Of a DNA stretch of 6,257 bases, positions 1 to 5,780 are shown piece after piece. This stretch comes from Bacilli bacterium (GTDB lineage: Bacteria > Bacillota_I > Bacilli_A > RFN20 > CAG-826): NCBI GenBank assembly GCA_017618495.1, contig JAFZUD010000073.1, forward strand, positions 1-6,257, written 5' to 3'. The translations under genes were made by a program, and so were the position numbers. The notes under the pieces are model-generated. The model saw only the letters and a list, made by a program, of their open reading frames with translations. It searched no databases and had not been told where the DNA came from. Within the stretch, counting starts at the first letter, position 1, and the number at the start of each line of letters is the position of its first letter.

Positions 1-1
1 C

Positions 2-199
2 ATCGCCGAAGTGTTCCTTAATGCTATCGAAAAGGTTCAGGCCGACAAAGAAGGCTATGAGATCCTAAACAAGAAGAACCACAAAGTGGAAAAGCATTCC
101 GCTAAAGCGTTCAAACACGAAGCCGAACGCATCAGCGAAGCCAAAGAAGCTCTCCTCAAAGAGAAGAAGAAACAAAGCAAAGAGGAAAAGAAGAAATGA
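2..199 (+). CDS. C-terminal fragment of an unrecognised protein with a lysine-rich tail
   Basis: This is the last 65 codons of a gene whose start lies before the window; the frame is open from base 2 and ends in TGA at 197-199. A GTG at 11 could be read as a start, but nothing upstream resembles a ribosome binding site and the frame continues to the window edge, so a truncated gene is more likely. The visible part begins with a mixed helix-like stretch (IAEVFLNAIEKVQ) and then becomes extremely charged, with a final ~40 residues rich in Lys and Glu, ending in three lysines. That tail is likely a solvent-exposed helix or coiled coil. The stop overlaps the galE start by four bases (ATGA), so the two are translationally coupled and in one operon. 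A role in sugar or surface-polymer metabolism is possible from context only; no family can be named from this fragment. Confidence 0.6.
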   Translation: MAEVFLNAIEKVQADKEGYEILNKKNHKVEKHSAKAFKHEAERISEAKEALLKEKKKQSKEEKKK

Positions 200-1212
200 A
201 GACTATCTTAGTCACCGGAGGATTAGGATTCATTGGTAGCGAAACCGTCATCGAACTCATCGAAAGCGGCTACGAACCAATCGTCCTTGATAACCTCTAT
301 AATTCCAAACTCGCAGTCCTTGACCGCATTGAGACAATCACCCACGTCAGACCTAAGTTCTACGAGGTCGATTGCACAAAATACGCGGAAACTGTAAGTG
401 TTTTTGAAGAAAATCACATCGACGCGGTCATCCATTTCGCTGGATATAAAGCGGTAGGGGAATCCACCGTCAAACCTGTCGAATACTATCAGAACAACCT
501 TGGCAGCGCCCTCAACGTCTTGGCCATCATGAAAGAGAAAGGCGTCCACAATTTCATCTTCTCTTCATCCGCCACGGTCTATGGCGTGCCAAAGAGGGTT
601 CCACTCTATGAAACCGACCCAGTTGGCAGTGCCACCAACCCATATGGCGAGACCAAGATCATGATTGAGAGAATCCTTGAAGATACCGCCAAAGCAAACA
701 AGGACCTCAACGTCTGCTTGCTTAGGTACTTCAACCCAATCGGCGGACACCCATCCGGACTTCTTGGCGAAGATCCAAATGGCCTCCCAAATAACCTCAT
801 GCCATACGTCACTCAGGTCGCGATTGGCAAACTCCCATTCCTCCGTGTCTTCGGAGACGATTACAAGACCGTCGACGGAACCGGTGTCAGGGATTACATC
901 CACGTCGTCGACTTGGCCAGAGGCCATGTCGCTGCCCTCAAGCGTTTAGAGAGCAACCCAGGCCTTGTCGTCTATAACCTCGGAACTGGCAAGGGCACCT
1001 CGGTCCTTGAGCTTGTCCACGCCTTCGAAGAGGCTAACGGCATCAAAATCCCTTACCAGATCATGCCTCGCCGTCCTGGCGACATCGACGAGAACTTCGC
1101 CAACGTCGACAAAGCGTGGAATGAGCTTGGCTGGAAAGCCACCCTCACCATCAAAGACGCTTGCAAAGACGCCTACAATTTCCAAAAGAAAAACCCTAAC
1201 GGCATCGAATAA
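196..1212 (+). CDS. galE: UDP-glucose/UDP-galactose 4-epimerase (GalE), possibly also acting on UDP-GlcNAc
   Basis: A cytoplasmic NAD-dependent enzyme of the extended short-chain dehydrogenase family, interconverting UDP-glucose and UDP-galactose for the Leloir pathway and for galactose-containing surface glycans. The protein has 338 residues, the same as the E. coli enzyme. Visible hallmarks are the Rossmann dinucleotide motif TGGLGFIG (7-14), the HFAGYKAVGES segment (80-90), FSSSATVYG (122-130) with the catalytic serine, NPYGETK with Tyr150 and Lys154, LRYFNPIG (176-183), and the RDYIHVVDLARGH signature (232-244). The start is ATG 196, with an AGAGGA ribosome binding site at 181-186 nine bases upstream inside the preceding gene. 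It overlaps that gene by four bases and is followed by a terminator, so it is the last gene of its operon. One oddity is Asn300 where E. coli has the gatekeeper Tyr299; a smaller residue there is associated with acceptance of N-acetylated UDP-sugars. Family assignment is firm; the substrate range is inferred. Confidence 0.96.
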   Translation: MKTILVTGGLGFIGSETVIELIESGYEPIVLDNLYNSKLAVLDRIETITHVRPKFYEVDCTKYAETVSVFEENHIDAVIHFAGYKAVGESTVKPVEYYQNNLGSALNVLAIMKEKGVHNFIFSSSATVYGVPKRVPLYETDPVGSATNPYGETKIMIERILEDTAKANKDLNVCLLRYFNPIGGHPSGLLGEDPNGLPNNLMPYVTQVAIGKLPFLRVFGDDYKTVDGTGVRDYIHVVDLARGHVAALKRLESNPGLVVYNLGTGKGTSVLELVHAFEEANGIKIPYQIMPRRPGDIDENFANVDKAWNELGWKATLTIKDACKDAYNFQKKNPNGIE

Positions 1213-1224
1213 ACAAACTCCTAT

Positions 1225-1254
1225 AAGGCACTGAGAAAATTCAGTGCCTTTTTT
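1225..1254 (+). terminator. Rho-independent terminator of the galE operon
   Basis: A perfect 10-bp stem, AAGGCACTGA (1225-1234) with TCAGTGCCTT (1241-1250), encloses a 6-base loop (GAAAAT) and runs directly into a T tract ending at 1254. It begins 12 bases after the galE stop codon, so it ends the upstream operon and isolates it from the hydrolase gene. Confidence 0.93.
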
Positions 1255-1280
1255 CATACACATATGTAGCGATTTTGTTG

Positions 1281-1303
1281 TAGAATTTGCTTAACTCGAG
1301 AGG
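1281..1303 (+). promoter_or_regulatory. Possible -10 element and ribosome binding site for the hydrolase gene
   Basis: TAGAAT at 1281-1286 matches the -10 consensus at five of six bases. No convincing -35 hexamer lies 16-18 bases upstream (ACACAT at the 17-bp position), so the promoter is either weak, activator dependent or misjudged. GAGAGG at 1298-1303 is a good Shine-Dalgarno site, eight bases before the ATG at 1312. Some promoter must lie here because the galE terminator is just upstream; the exact element is uncertain. Confidence 0.4.
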
Positions 1304-1311
1304 ATTGTTTT

Positions 1312-2217
1312 ATGGAAAACGTTTTCACTGTCACCTTGCCAAACGGCAGAACTCAAAAAGGTCTTATTTTCGAAACTGAACAAGCAAAAATGAACCTTGT
1401 TCTTTTAACCGGTATGGGCGAACACTCAGGCCGTTACGAAGAACTCGCCAAGTATTTGAACGAGAAAGGCATCAACGTCTATGTCTTAGACGCTGTCGCT
1501 CAGGGTCTCAATGCTGAGAAGGTCGAAGACCAGGAGAAGTGGTACGAAGGCGCTTTCGATGACAACGTAACCGCTGCGAACATCAAGATTGAGGAAGTTA
1601 AGAAAGCCAATAACCTCCCAACCTGCATCATGGGACACTCCATGGGTTCCTTCATGACTCAGCGTTATCTCCAGCTCTTCCCAAATACTGTTAGCAAAGC
1701 CATCCTTTGTGGCTCCGATAAGATGCCAAGAATGAAAGCCTTCTTCGGCTACATGCTTGCTTCCATGCTCGTCAACAAAGGTAACTTCGATAAGCCAAAC
1801 AAGATTCTCTCCGCTTCCGGAACTGACGCTTACAGCAAAGCTGTCAAAGACGCCAAGACTCCAAAAGATTGGCTCTCCTATAACGAAGAGAACGTTCAGA
1901 AATACATCGCCGACCCATATTGCGGCGCTCCAACCACTGGCGGATTCTGGAAAGAATTCCTCAGAGGCTTAAAGGCCATCACCGACGGCAAGGAAATCAA
2001 GAAAGTCAGCAAGGATGAGAAGATTCTCATCATCTCTGGCGAAGAAGATCCAGTCGGCAGATTCGGCAAAGGTCCGCGTGAGCTCCTTTGGATGTACAAG
2101 AAACTCGGCGTCACTAACGCCAAACTCAAGATGTTTGACCACATGCGCCACGAAATCCATAACGAAAACGGAAAAGAAGAAGTTTGGTATCTCATCTCCA
2201 AATTCTTACTCGCCTAA
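1312..2217 (+). CDS. Alpha/beta hydrolase, monoacylglycerol lipase / lysophospholipase-like (serine aminopeptidase S33 group)
   Basis: A 301-residue cytoplasmic-looking hydrolase without signal peptide or membrane segment. The fold markers are in family order: TGMGEHSGRY (33-42), which is the oxyanion-loop motif of monoacylglycerol lipases; the nucleophile elbow GHSMG (108-112) with Ser110; a cap region of roughly 135-225; the acid SGEEDPVG (242-249) with Asp246; and the terminal MRHEIHNE (278-285) with His280. This makes a complete Ser-Asp-His triad. Family members cleave monoacylglycerols, lysophospholipids or other carboxyl esters; the real substrate cannot be read from sequence. The start is ATG 1312 with GAGAGG eight bases upstream. 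It is coupled to the downstream membrane gene by a one-base stop/start overlap (TAATG at 2215-2219). Nine of its ten prolines use CCA, as in gpmA, hinting at good expression. The usual HG of the oxyanion loop is TG here (Thr33). Confidence 0.88.
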   Translation: MENVFTVTLPNGRTQKGLIFETEQAKMNLVLLTGMGEHSGRYEELAKYLNEKGINVYVLDAVAQGLNAEKVEDQEKWYEGAFDDNVTAANIKIEEVKKANNLPTCIMGHSMGSFMTQRYLQLFPNTVSKAILCGSDKMPRMKAFFGYMLASMLVNKGNFDKPNKILSASGTDAYSKAVKDAKTPKDWLSYNEENVQKYIADPYCGAPTTGGFWKEFLRGLKAITDGKEIKKVSKDEKILIISGEEDPVGRFGKGPRELLWMYKKLGVTNAKLKMFDHMRHEIHNENGKEEVWYLISKFLLA

Positions 2218-3629
2218 TGCTCAATAAAGTCCTCGACTATTTTGGTCTCCGTGAAAGGAAACCGCGTCATTTTGTGGCGTGGTTCTTGGTTCTCGCCTTT
2301 TCTCTTTTCACATACCTTTATTTCGAGGCTTTGGACTATAAACTAGAAGAACCAACAGCAGAAAAAGGATCGCTTCTTCCTTTTTTCAGCTTTGATGTTT
2401 GGTTTGTTATCTTCACCGTCGGACTGTTTTTGTTCGATGCGTTTTTAATGTTCTTCGCCATCAAGTATTTCAAGGTGAAGCAGAAGTGGCCTTTCATGAT
2501 TGTCGGGGCCGTCTTCTTGGTTTTCGCTTCGATCACCTTGTTTGTTTTCCCTGGTATCATCAAAGATGGTGCCGTCATATACCAGCTCTCAGCGGGTAAG
2601 ATGTTCCAATATCTGGCTGCGACCCTCATGGTCTTCGTGTCCATTTATCTCTTTATCACCGTTATCCCTCAGATGATTAAAGACAGGAACTATTACAACC
2701 TGTTTTTCGTCATTGCGATCGCCGTTGGTTTGATTGGAACGATATACAGCTACATCGCCGAAGGTGATGTCTATTGGAGGCTTTTCACAGAACCTCATCC
2801 TTACGATGTCCCTAAAAGCTTTACCAACAACAGAAACGTTTACGCGTTCATTTTGGTTATAGCGATGGTCTCCGAAGCATACCTCATCATCAAAAATAAC
2901 TGGGTTTTGCATTGGATTTTGTTCTTTTTCTTCTTCTTTAACACCCTTTTCACCCTCAGCAAAACATCTATCATCATGTCTTTCGCTTTCTTCTCCGTCT
3001 TCGTTGTTTGGAGAACGATCATGATTATCAACAAGCACCCGGTCAGAGCGCTTATCTTCTTTGCCCTCATGATAGCGGGAGCAGGGGCGTTCCTTATCAT
3101 CGCTCTCACTCCAATTGAAGAAGACTCCTTCATGAGGTTGCCTCACACCTTCTTTGAGTATTTGATTGATGATTTACCAAGCCTCAACGGACATTCCTTC
3201 AGCACGAGAATCAATTGCTTCAACCAGGCAAAGGAATCTTTGTCGACAAATGACATAACCGCTTTCTTCGGTTTCGGTTACATGAACTGGCAACACGGAC
3301 TGTATGCATACTTCGGTGGTGGATACGTTCCGATGGACGTCGCCTTCGCGGTCGACCTCCTTCAGTTTGGTGTCCCTGGTTTTGTCTTCTCTGCCGCATT
3401 ATGGGCATACGCCTTCTTCAATGACGGACTCCTATACAAACATAAATCCGCGTTCGCAGGCGTCACCCTTTTGACCTTGGTCGTCTTGCTTGCAAGAACG
3501 GTCACAGAAGCAGGGGATTTCACTTTCCCTAACCTTACCGGCGTTGTCTATTACCTGATGGTGCTTTGTCCGATGCTCACTGAACTTGGTTTGCATAAAA
3601 ACGAGAAAGCGCCTGTAGTTGAGGCTTAA
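2217..3629 (+). CDS. Polytopic membrane protein resembling O-antigen ligase / polysaccharide polymerase (Wzy/WaaL type)
   Basis: A 470-residue integral membrane protein with about 12 hydrophobic segments (roughly 18-36, 60-82, 93-113, 131-150, 160-180, 207-226, 229-248, 250-270, 277-298, 380-402, 411-427, 441-457) and one long hydrophilic loop (about 300-378) before the last three. This layout is typical of O-antigen ligases and polymerases, which join or extend lipid-linked glycans on the outer face of the membrane. Matching local features are TNNRNVYAF (203-211), TLSKTSII (246-253), and the loop segment with Arg331 leading to FFGFGYMNW (350-358), comparable to the R-to-GxG region of the family. 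The ATG at 2217 is chosen because it overlaps the hydrolase stop (TAATG); a TTG at 2184 in the same frame would lie deep inside the hydrolase. No clear ribosome binding site is visible, so translation probably depends on coupling. Proline codons differ sharply from the neighbours (mostly CCT). The family call is from topology and short motifs, so the precise role (capsule, teichoic or glycolipid glycan) is open. Confidence 0.75.
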   Translation: MLNKVLDYFGLRERKPRHFVAWFLVLAFSLFTYLYFEALDYKLEEPTAEKGSLLPFFSFDVWFVIFTVGLFLFDAFLMFFAIKYFKVKQKWPFMIVGAVFLVFASITLFVFPGIIKDGAVIYQLSAGKMFQYLAATLMVFVSIYLFITVIPQMIKDRNYYNLFFVIAIAVGLIGTIYSYIAEGDVYWRLFTEPHPYDVPKSFTNNRNVYAFILVIAMVSEAYLIIKNNWVLHWILFFFFFFNTLFTLSKTSIIMSFAFFSVFVVWRTIMIINKHPVRALIFFALMIAGAGAFLIIALTPIEEDSFMRLPHTFFEYLIDDLPSLNGHSFSTRINCFNQAKESLSTNDITAFFGFGYMNWQHGLYAYFGGGYVPMDVAFAVDLLQFGVPGFVFSAALWAYAFFNDGLLYKHKSAFAGVTLLTLVVLLARTVTEAGDFTFPNLTGVVYYLMVLCPMLTELGLHKNEKAPVVEA

Positions 3630-3635
3630 CATTTT

Positions 3636-3655
3636 CCTTGCTCTTAGAGCAAAGG
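3636..3655 (+). other. Small hairpin after the ligase-like gene, not a clear terminator
   Basis: TTGCTC (3638-3643) pairs with GAGCAA (3647-3652) around a TTA loop, extendable by CC/GG across one bulged A. No T tract follows (the next bases are TGTTGG), so it does not look like a standard intrinsic terminator. It sits just upstream of the gpmA -35 box. It may slow or partly end transcription from the upstream unit. Confidence 0.3.
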
Positions 3656-3657
3656 TG

Positions 3658-3686
3658 TTGGAAATAGGCCCTTTAGGCCCTATAAT
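3658..3686 (+). promoter_or_regulatory. Sigma-A-type promoter of gpmA
   Basis: A perfect -10 box, TATAAT at 3681-3686, lies 17 bases from TTGGAA at 3658-3663, a four-of-six match to the -35 consensus. Transcription should start near 3693, giving a leader of about 24 bases that contains the ribosome binding site. The spacer carries two tandem copies of TAGGCCCT (3665-3672 and 3674-3681), the second touching the -10 box; this also forms an imperfect inverted repeat (ATAGG ... CCTAT, 3664-3683). Confidence 0.8.
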
Positions 3687-3716
3687 CTATCCGTTATCCA
3701 AAGGAAGGATTTTAAA

Positions 3717-4424
3717 ATGGTCAAATTAGTCTTAATCAGACACGGACAGTCCGAATGGAACCTTGAAAACAAGTTCACCGGATGGACCGATGTTGAATTA
3801 TCCCCAAACGGCGAAAAAGAAGCCACCGAAGCCGGCAAACTTCTCAAAGAGAAAGGCTACAGCTTCGACATGGCCTTCAGCAGCGTTCTCAAGAGAGCCA
3901 ACCACACCATGGATCGCGTTCTCAAGGAACTTGGTGAAGAAGGCATCGAGAAGCACTACACCTGGCGCCTCAATGAGCGTCACTATGGTGCTCTCCAAGG
4001 CCTCAACAAAGCCGAATCCGCTCAGAAATGGGGCGATGAACAAGTCCACATCTGGCGTAGAAGCGCCGATGTTCCACCGCTCGTCCTCGAGAAGAGCGAT
4101 GAGAGATGGCCAGGCAACCAGAAGACCTATCAGGATCTCATTGCCAAAGGCGAGATGACAATCGAAGATTGCCCACTCACCGAATGCTTAATCGACACCG
4201 CCAACCGTGTTAAGCCATACTTCGATAAGGAAATCGCTCCAGCCATCAAAGCTGGCCGCAAAGTTCTTATCGCCGCCCACGGCAACAGCTTAAGAGCTCT
4301 TGTCATGGAACTTGAGCACCTCACCCCAGCTCAGATCATCTCCGTTGAGATCCCAACCGGCAAACCACTCGTCTACGAACTCGATGAGAAGACCTTAGCC
4401 GTTCTCAACAAGTACTATCTCTAA
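3717..4424 (+). CDS. gpmA: 2,3-bisphosphoglycerate-dependent phosphoglycerate mutase
   Basis: A soluble glycolytic enzyme that interconverts 3-phosphoglycerate and 2-phosphoglycerate through a phosphohistidine. The 235-residue protein opens with LVLIRHGQSEWN, the histidine phosphatase signature, with His9 as the phosphorylated residue. It continues with the NKFTGWTDVELSPNG substrate loop (18-32), FSSVLKRA (54-61) with Arg60, LNERHYGALQG (85-95) with Glu87, PLTECLIDT (153-161), and AAHGNSLRALV (186-196) with the second active-site His188. All expected catalytic residues are present. It is slightly shorter than the 250-residue E. coli enzyme, as is common in Gram-positive relatives. The start is supported by a strong AAGGAAGG ribosome binding site (3701-3708) eight bases before the ATG. 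It is a single-gene transcript with its own promoter and terminator. Nine of ten proline codons are CCA, consistent with a highly expressed gene. Confidence 0.97.
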   Translation: MVKLVLIRHGQSEWNLENKFTGWTDVELSPNGEKEATEAGKLLKEKGYSFDMAFSSVLKRANHTMDRVLKELGEEGIEKHYTWRLNERHYGALQGLNKAESAQKWGDEQVHIWRRSADVPPLVLEKSDERWPGNQKTYQDLIAKGEMTIEDCPLTECLIDTANRVKPYFDKEIAPAIKAGRKVLIAAHGNSLRALVMELEHLTPAQIISVEIPTGKPLVYELDEKTLAVLNKYYL

Positions 4425-4434
4425 TCGATAGAAC

Positions 4435-4470
4435 AAAAACAGGGAGCCGTAATTGGCTCCCTTTTCTTTT
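4435..4470. terminator. Bidirectional intrinsic terminator between gpmA and the cation transporter gene
   Basis: AGGGAGCC (4441-4448) and GGCTCCCT (4455-4462) form a perfect 8-bp stem with a 6-base loop. On the plus strand a T-rich tract follows (4462-4470), ending gpmA transcription. On the minus strand the stem is followed by GTTTTTG (from the A run at 4435-4439), so it can also end the convergent transporter transcript, whose stop codon is 17 bases from the stem. Confidence 0.9.
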
Positions 4471-4478
4471 GTCTTTCT

Positions 4479-5669
4479 TTAGAAAGGATGATCGATATTG
4501 ATCTTATAGACGTATTGATGACCCTTCTTCTCGAATTCGTTTTTGATATCTTCGATGATCGTGGCTTGCTCTTTCTTATCGCGCGTTAATACAAGGATAT
4601 CGAAGCGAAGCGTTTTGGCTTTGGTGCCTCTCACGATTCTGACGTCATGGCAATTGCCTTCTGGGTCATGTTTTTTAACGATTGAATTGATGGTTTCCCT
4701 GGCCTCATTGATTTCAGGGTCATCAAGGTCGACTGGGTCAACGTGGATGTTCGCTTCAACCTTGAGCTCGGCTCTGAGTCTTTCCTCAATTGTGTCAGCG
4801 GCGTCATGCGCTCGATCAAGAGAGAAGGAATTAGGAATTTCGATATGGAAGGAGACGAATCTCTTGGTTGGTCCGTATGAGTGGCAAATCATATCGTGAA
4901 CACCAAGGATATCTTTGTTTGAGTTAACGATTTCCATGATTTTGGCGACAAGTTCCTCATCATTGGCTTCGCCAATAAGAGGGGAGAATGATTCAAGGAG
5001 TGAACGGAGGCCGCTGATAAAGACGAAGACGGCGACCGCCATACCGAAGTAACCATCAAGGAAGCTCCAGCCAAACGCCCAAGTAAGAAGAGCGCAGACA
5101 AGAACGACGCCGGTGACAAGGCAGTCTAGCAACGAGTCGAGAGCGGTGGCCTTAAGAGCAGGGGAATTGATGATCTTTCCGATTGAGCGGTTGACGTGGG
5201 ACTGAATGAATTTGATGACGATAGCGACAGCAAGGATGATGACGCTTAAGACATCGTAGTCAGCGGTTCCTAGTCCAATGACTTTCTCTAAGCCGCTCTT
5301 GAAGATCTCGACCGCAACGACGACGACAAAGAAGCTGACGACCATGCTGGCGATATACTCAACCCTTTCATGGCCGAATGGGTGTTCTTTGTCACCTGGC
5401 TTAGCGGCGATTTTGAAGCTTACTAGAGTAACGATGCTGGTGAATGCGTCTGAAGTGTTATTGATAGCGTCCGCGATAAGAGCGATTGGGAAGAAGGTCC
5501 AACCGGAATTGGCGGCGATGATTAAAGCAGCGACGAGTTTGACGCAGACGAGAACAATGTTTGAGAAAATACCAAAACAAGCCGCTAAGACGCCATGGTC
5601 TTTGCGCACCAACTCATCGTTGACGTTTTGATAATTCTTTATGAATAGCTTTCTTAATAAAGTGATCAT
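4479..5669 (-). CDS. Cation diffusion facilitator family metal/proton antiporter, long form with two C-terminal domains
   Basis: A membrane exporter of divalent metal ions. The 396-residue protein has six hydrophobic segments (about 28-50, 58-86, 104-123, 139-159, 176-200, 204-224). Family marks are ADAINNTSD (66-74) in the second segment, KPGDKEHPFGHERVEY (90-105) in the following loop, and ALDSLLD (176-182) in the fifth. The likely membrane metal ligands are Asn70/Asp74 and Asp178/Asp182; no histidine is in the site, which argues against a classic zinc exporter and fits manganese or iron better (inference). The cytosolic part contains the usual dimerisation domain (about 235-313) and a second, similar domain (about 320-396). 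The start is uncertain: ATG at 5669 begins MITLLRKLFIKNY, which resembles homologue starts, but an in-frame TTG at 5678 is better placed from AAGGA (5691-5695), 12 bases away. An in-frame stop at 5694-5696 limits further extension. It is convergent with gpmA and divergent from hemolysin III. Confidence 0.92.
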   Translation of the reverse strand: MITLLRKLFIKNYQNVNDELVRKDHGVLAACFGIFSNIVLVCVKLVAALIIAANSGWTFFPIALIADAINNTSDAFTSIVTLVSFKIAAKPGDKEHPFGHERVEYIASMVVSFFVVVVAVEIFKSGLEKVIGLGTADYDVLSVIILAVAIVIKFIQSHVNRSIGKIINSPALKATALDSLLDCLVTGVVLVCALLTWAFGWSFLDGYFGMAVAVFVFISGLRSLLESFSPLIGEANDEELVAKIMEIVNSNKDILGVHDMICHSYGPTKRFVSFHIEIPNSFSLDRAHDAADTIEERLRAELKVEANIHVDPVDLDDPEINEARETINSIVKKHDPEGNCHDVRIVRGTKAKTLRFDILVLTRDKKEQATIIEDIKNEFEKKGHQYVYKINIDHPF

Positions 5670-5711
5670 AAATGACAAGGAGTAGTTTAATCCTTAGAGA
5701 TTAAAAGTCAA

Positions 5712-5740
5712 ATTATAATAATCTAGTAATTAAAACTAAA
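5712..5740 (-). promoter_or_regulatory. Likely promoter of the cation transporter gene
   Basis: Read on the minus strand, TATAAT (5717 to 5712) is a perfect -10 box, with TTTAGT (5740 to 5735) as a weak -35 box 17 bases upstream. Transcription would begin near 5705, about 30 bases before the start codon. The -35 box falls inside the first copy of the direct repeat at 5733-5746. Confidence 0.6.
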
Positions 5741-5768
5741 TGTACTTGACAAAGAAACTAGTTGTACT
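5733..5768. repeat. Two 14-bp direct repeats, 22 bp apart, between divergent promoters (candidate operator)
   Basis: AAACTAAATGTACT at 5733-5746 and AAACTAGTTGTACT at 5755-5768 match at 12 of 14 positions, with the differences confined to the two central bases. The start-to-start distance of 22 bp is about two helical turns, so both copies face the same side of the DNA. The first copy covers the weak -35 of the transporter gene and abuts the -35 of the hemolysin III gene; the second covers the spacer of the latter. A regulator binding here would be placed to act on both genes. The binding protein is unknown. Confidence 0.5.
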
Positions 5769-5773
5769 AATAT
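5746..5773 (+). promoter_or_regulatory. Promoter of the hemolysin III gene, placed for a leaderless transcript
   Basis: TTGACA at 5746-5751 is a perfect -35 box. The best -10 is TAATAT at 5768-5773 (four of six, 16-bp spacer). A start seven bases after the -10 would be at about 5780, adjacent to or at the ATG at 5781. No Shine-Dalgarno sequence precedes the ATG. Confidence 0.65.
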
Positions 5774-5780
5774 TGTGGTC

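Noticed and set aside
665..949. 94-codon plus-strand open frame inside galE
   Set aside because: Ser/Thr-rich low-complexity translation typical of an off-frame reading of a real gene; galE motifs are intact across it.
2184..2216. Upstream TTG start giving an 11-residue longer ligase-like protein
   Set aside because: It would overlap the hydrolase by 34 bases, and the extra residues are simply an off-frame reading of the hydrolase end; the ATG in TAATG is the natural coupled start.
2589..3146. 185-codon open frame on the minus strand
   Set aside because: It lies entirely opposite the ligase-like membrane gene, has an unnatural highly charged composition that mirrors the hydrophobic codons of the real strand, and has no ribosome binding site.
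3636..3655. Intrinsic terminator after the ligase-like gene
   Set aside because: The hairpin is short, has a bulge, and no T tract follows, so it was listed only as a hairpin.
4543..4899. 118-codon plus-strand open frame opposite the cation exporter
   Set aside because: Serine- and leucine-rich shadow of the minus-strand gene; no ribosome binding site and no recognisable motif.
5676..5684. AAGGAG-like sequence on the plus strand near the transporter start
   Set aside because: It looks like a Shine-Dalgarno site but points away from the transporter gene, and no plausible plus-strand coding frame follows it.
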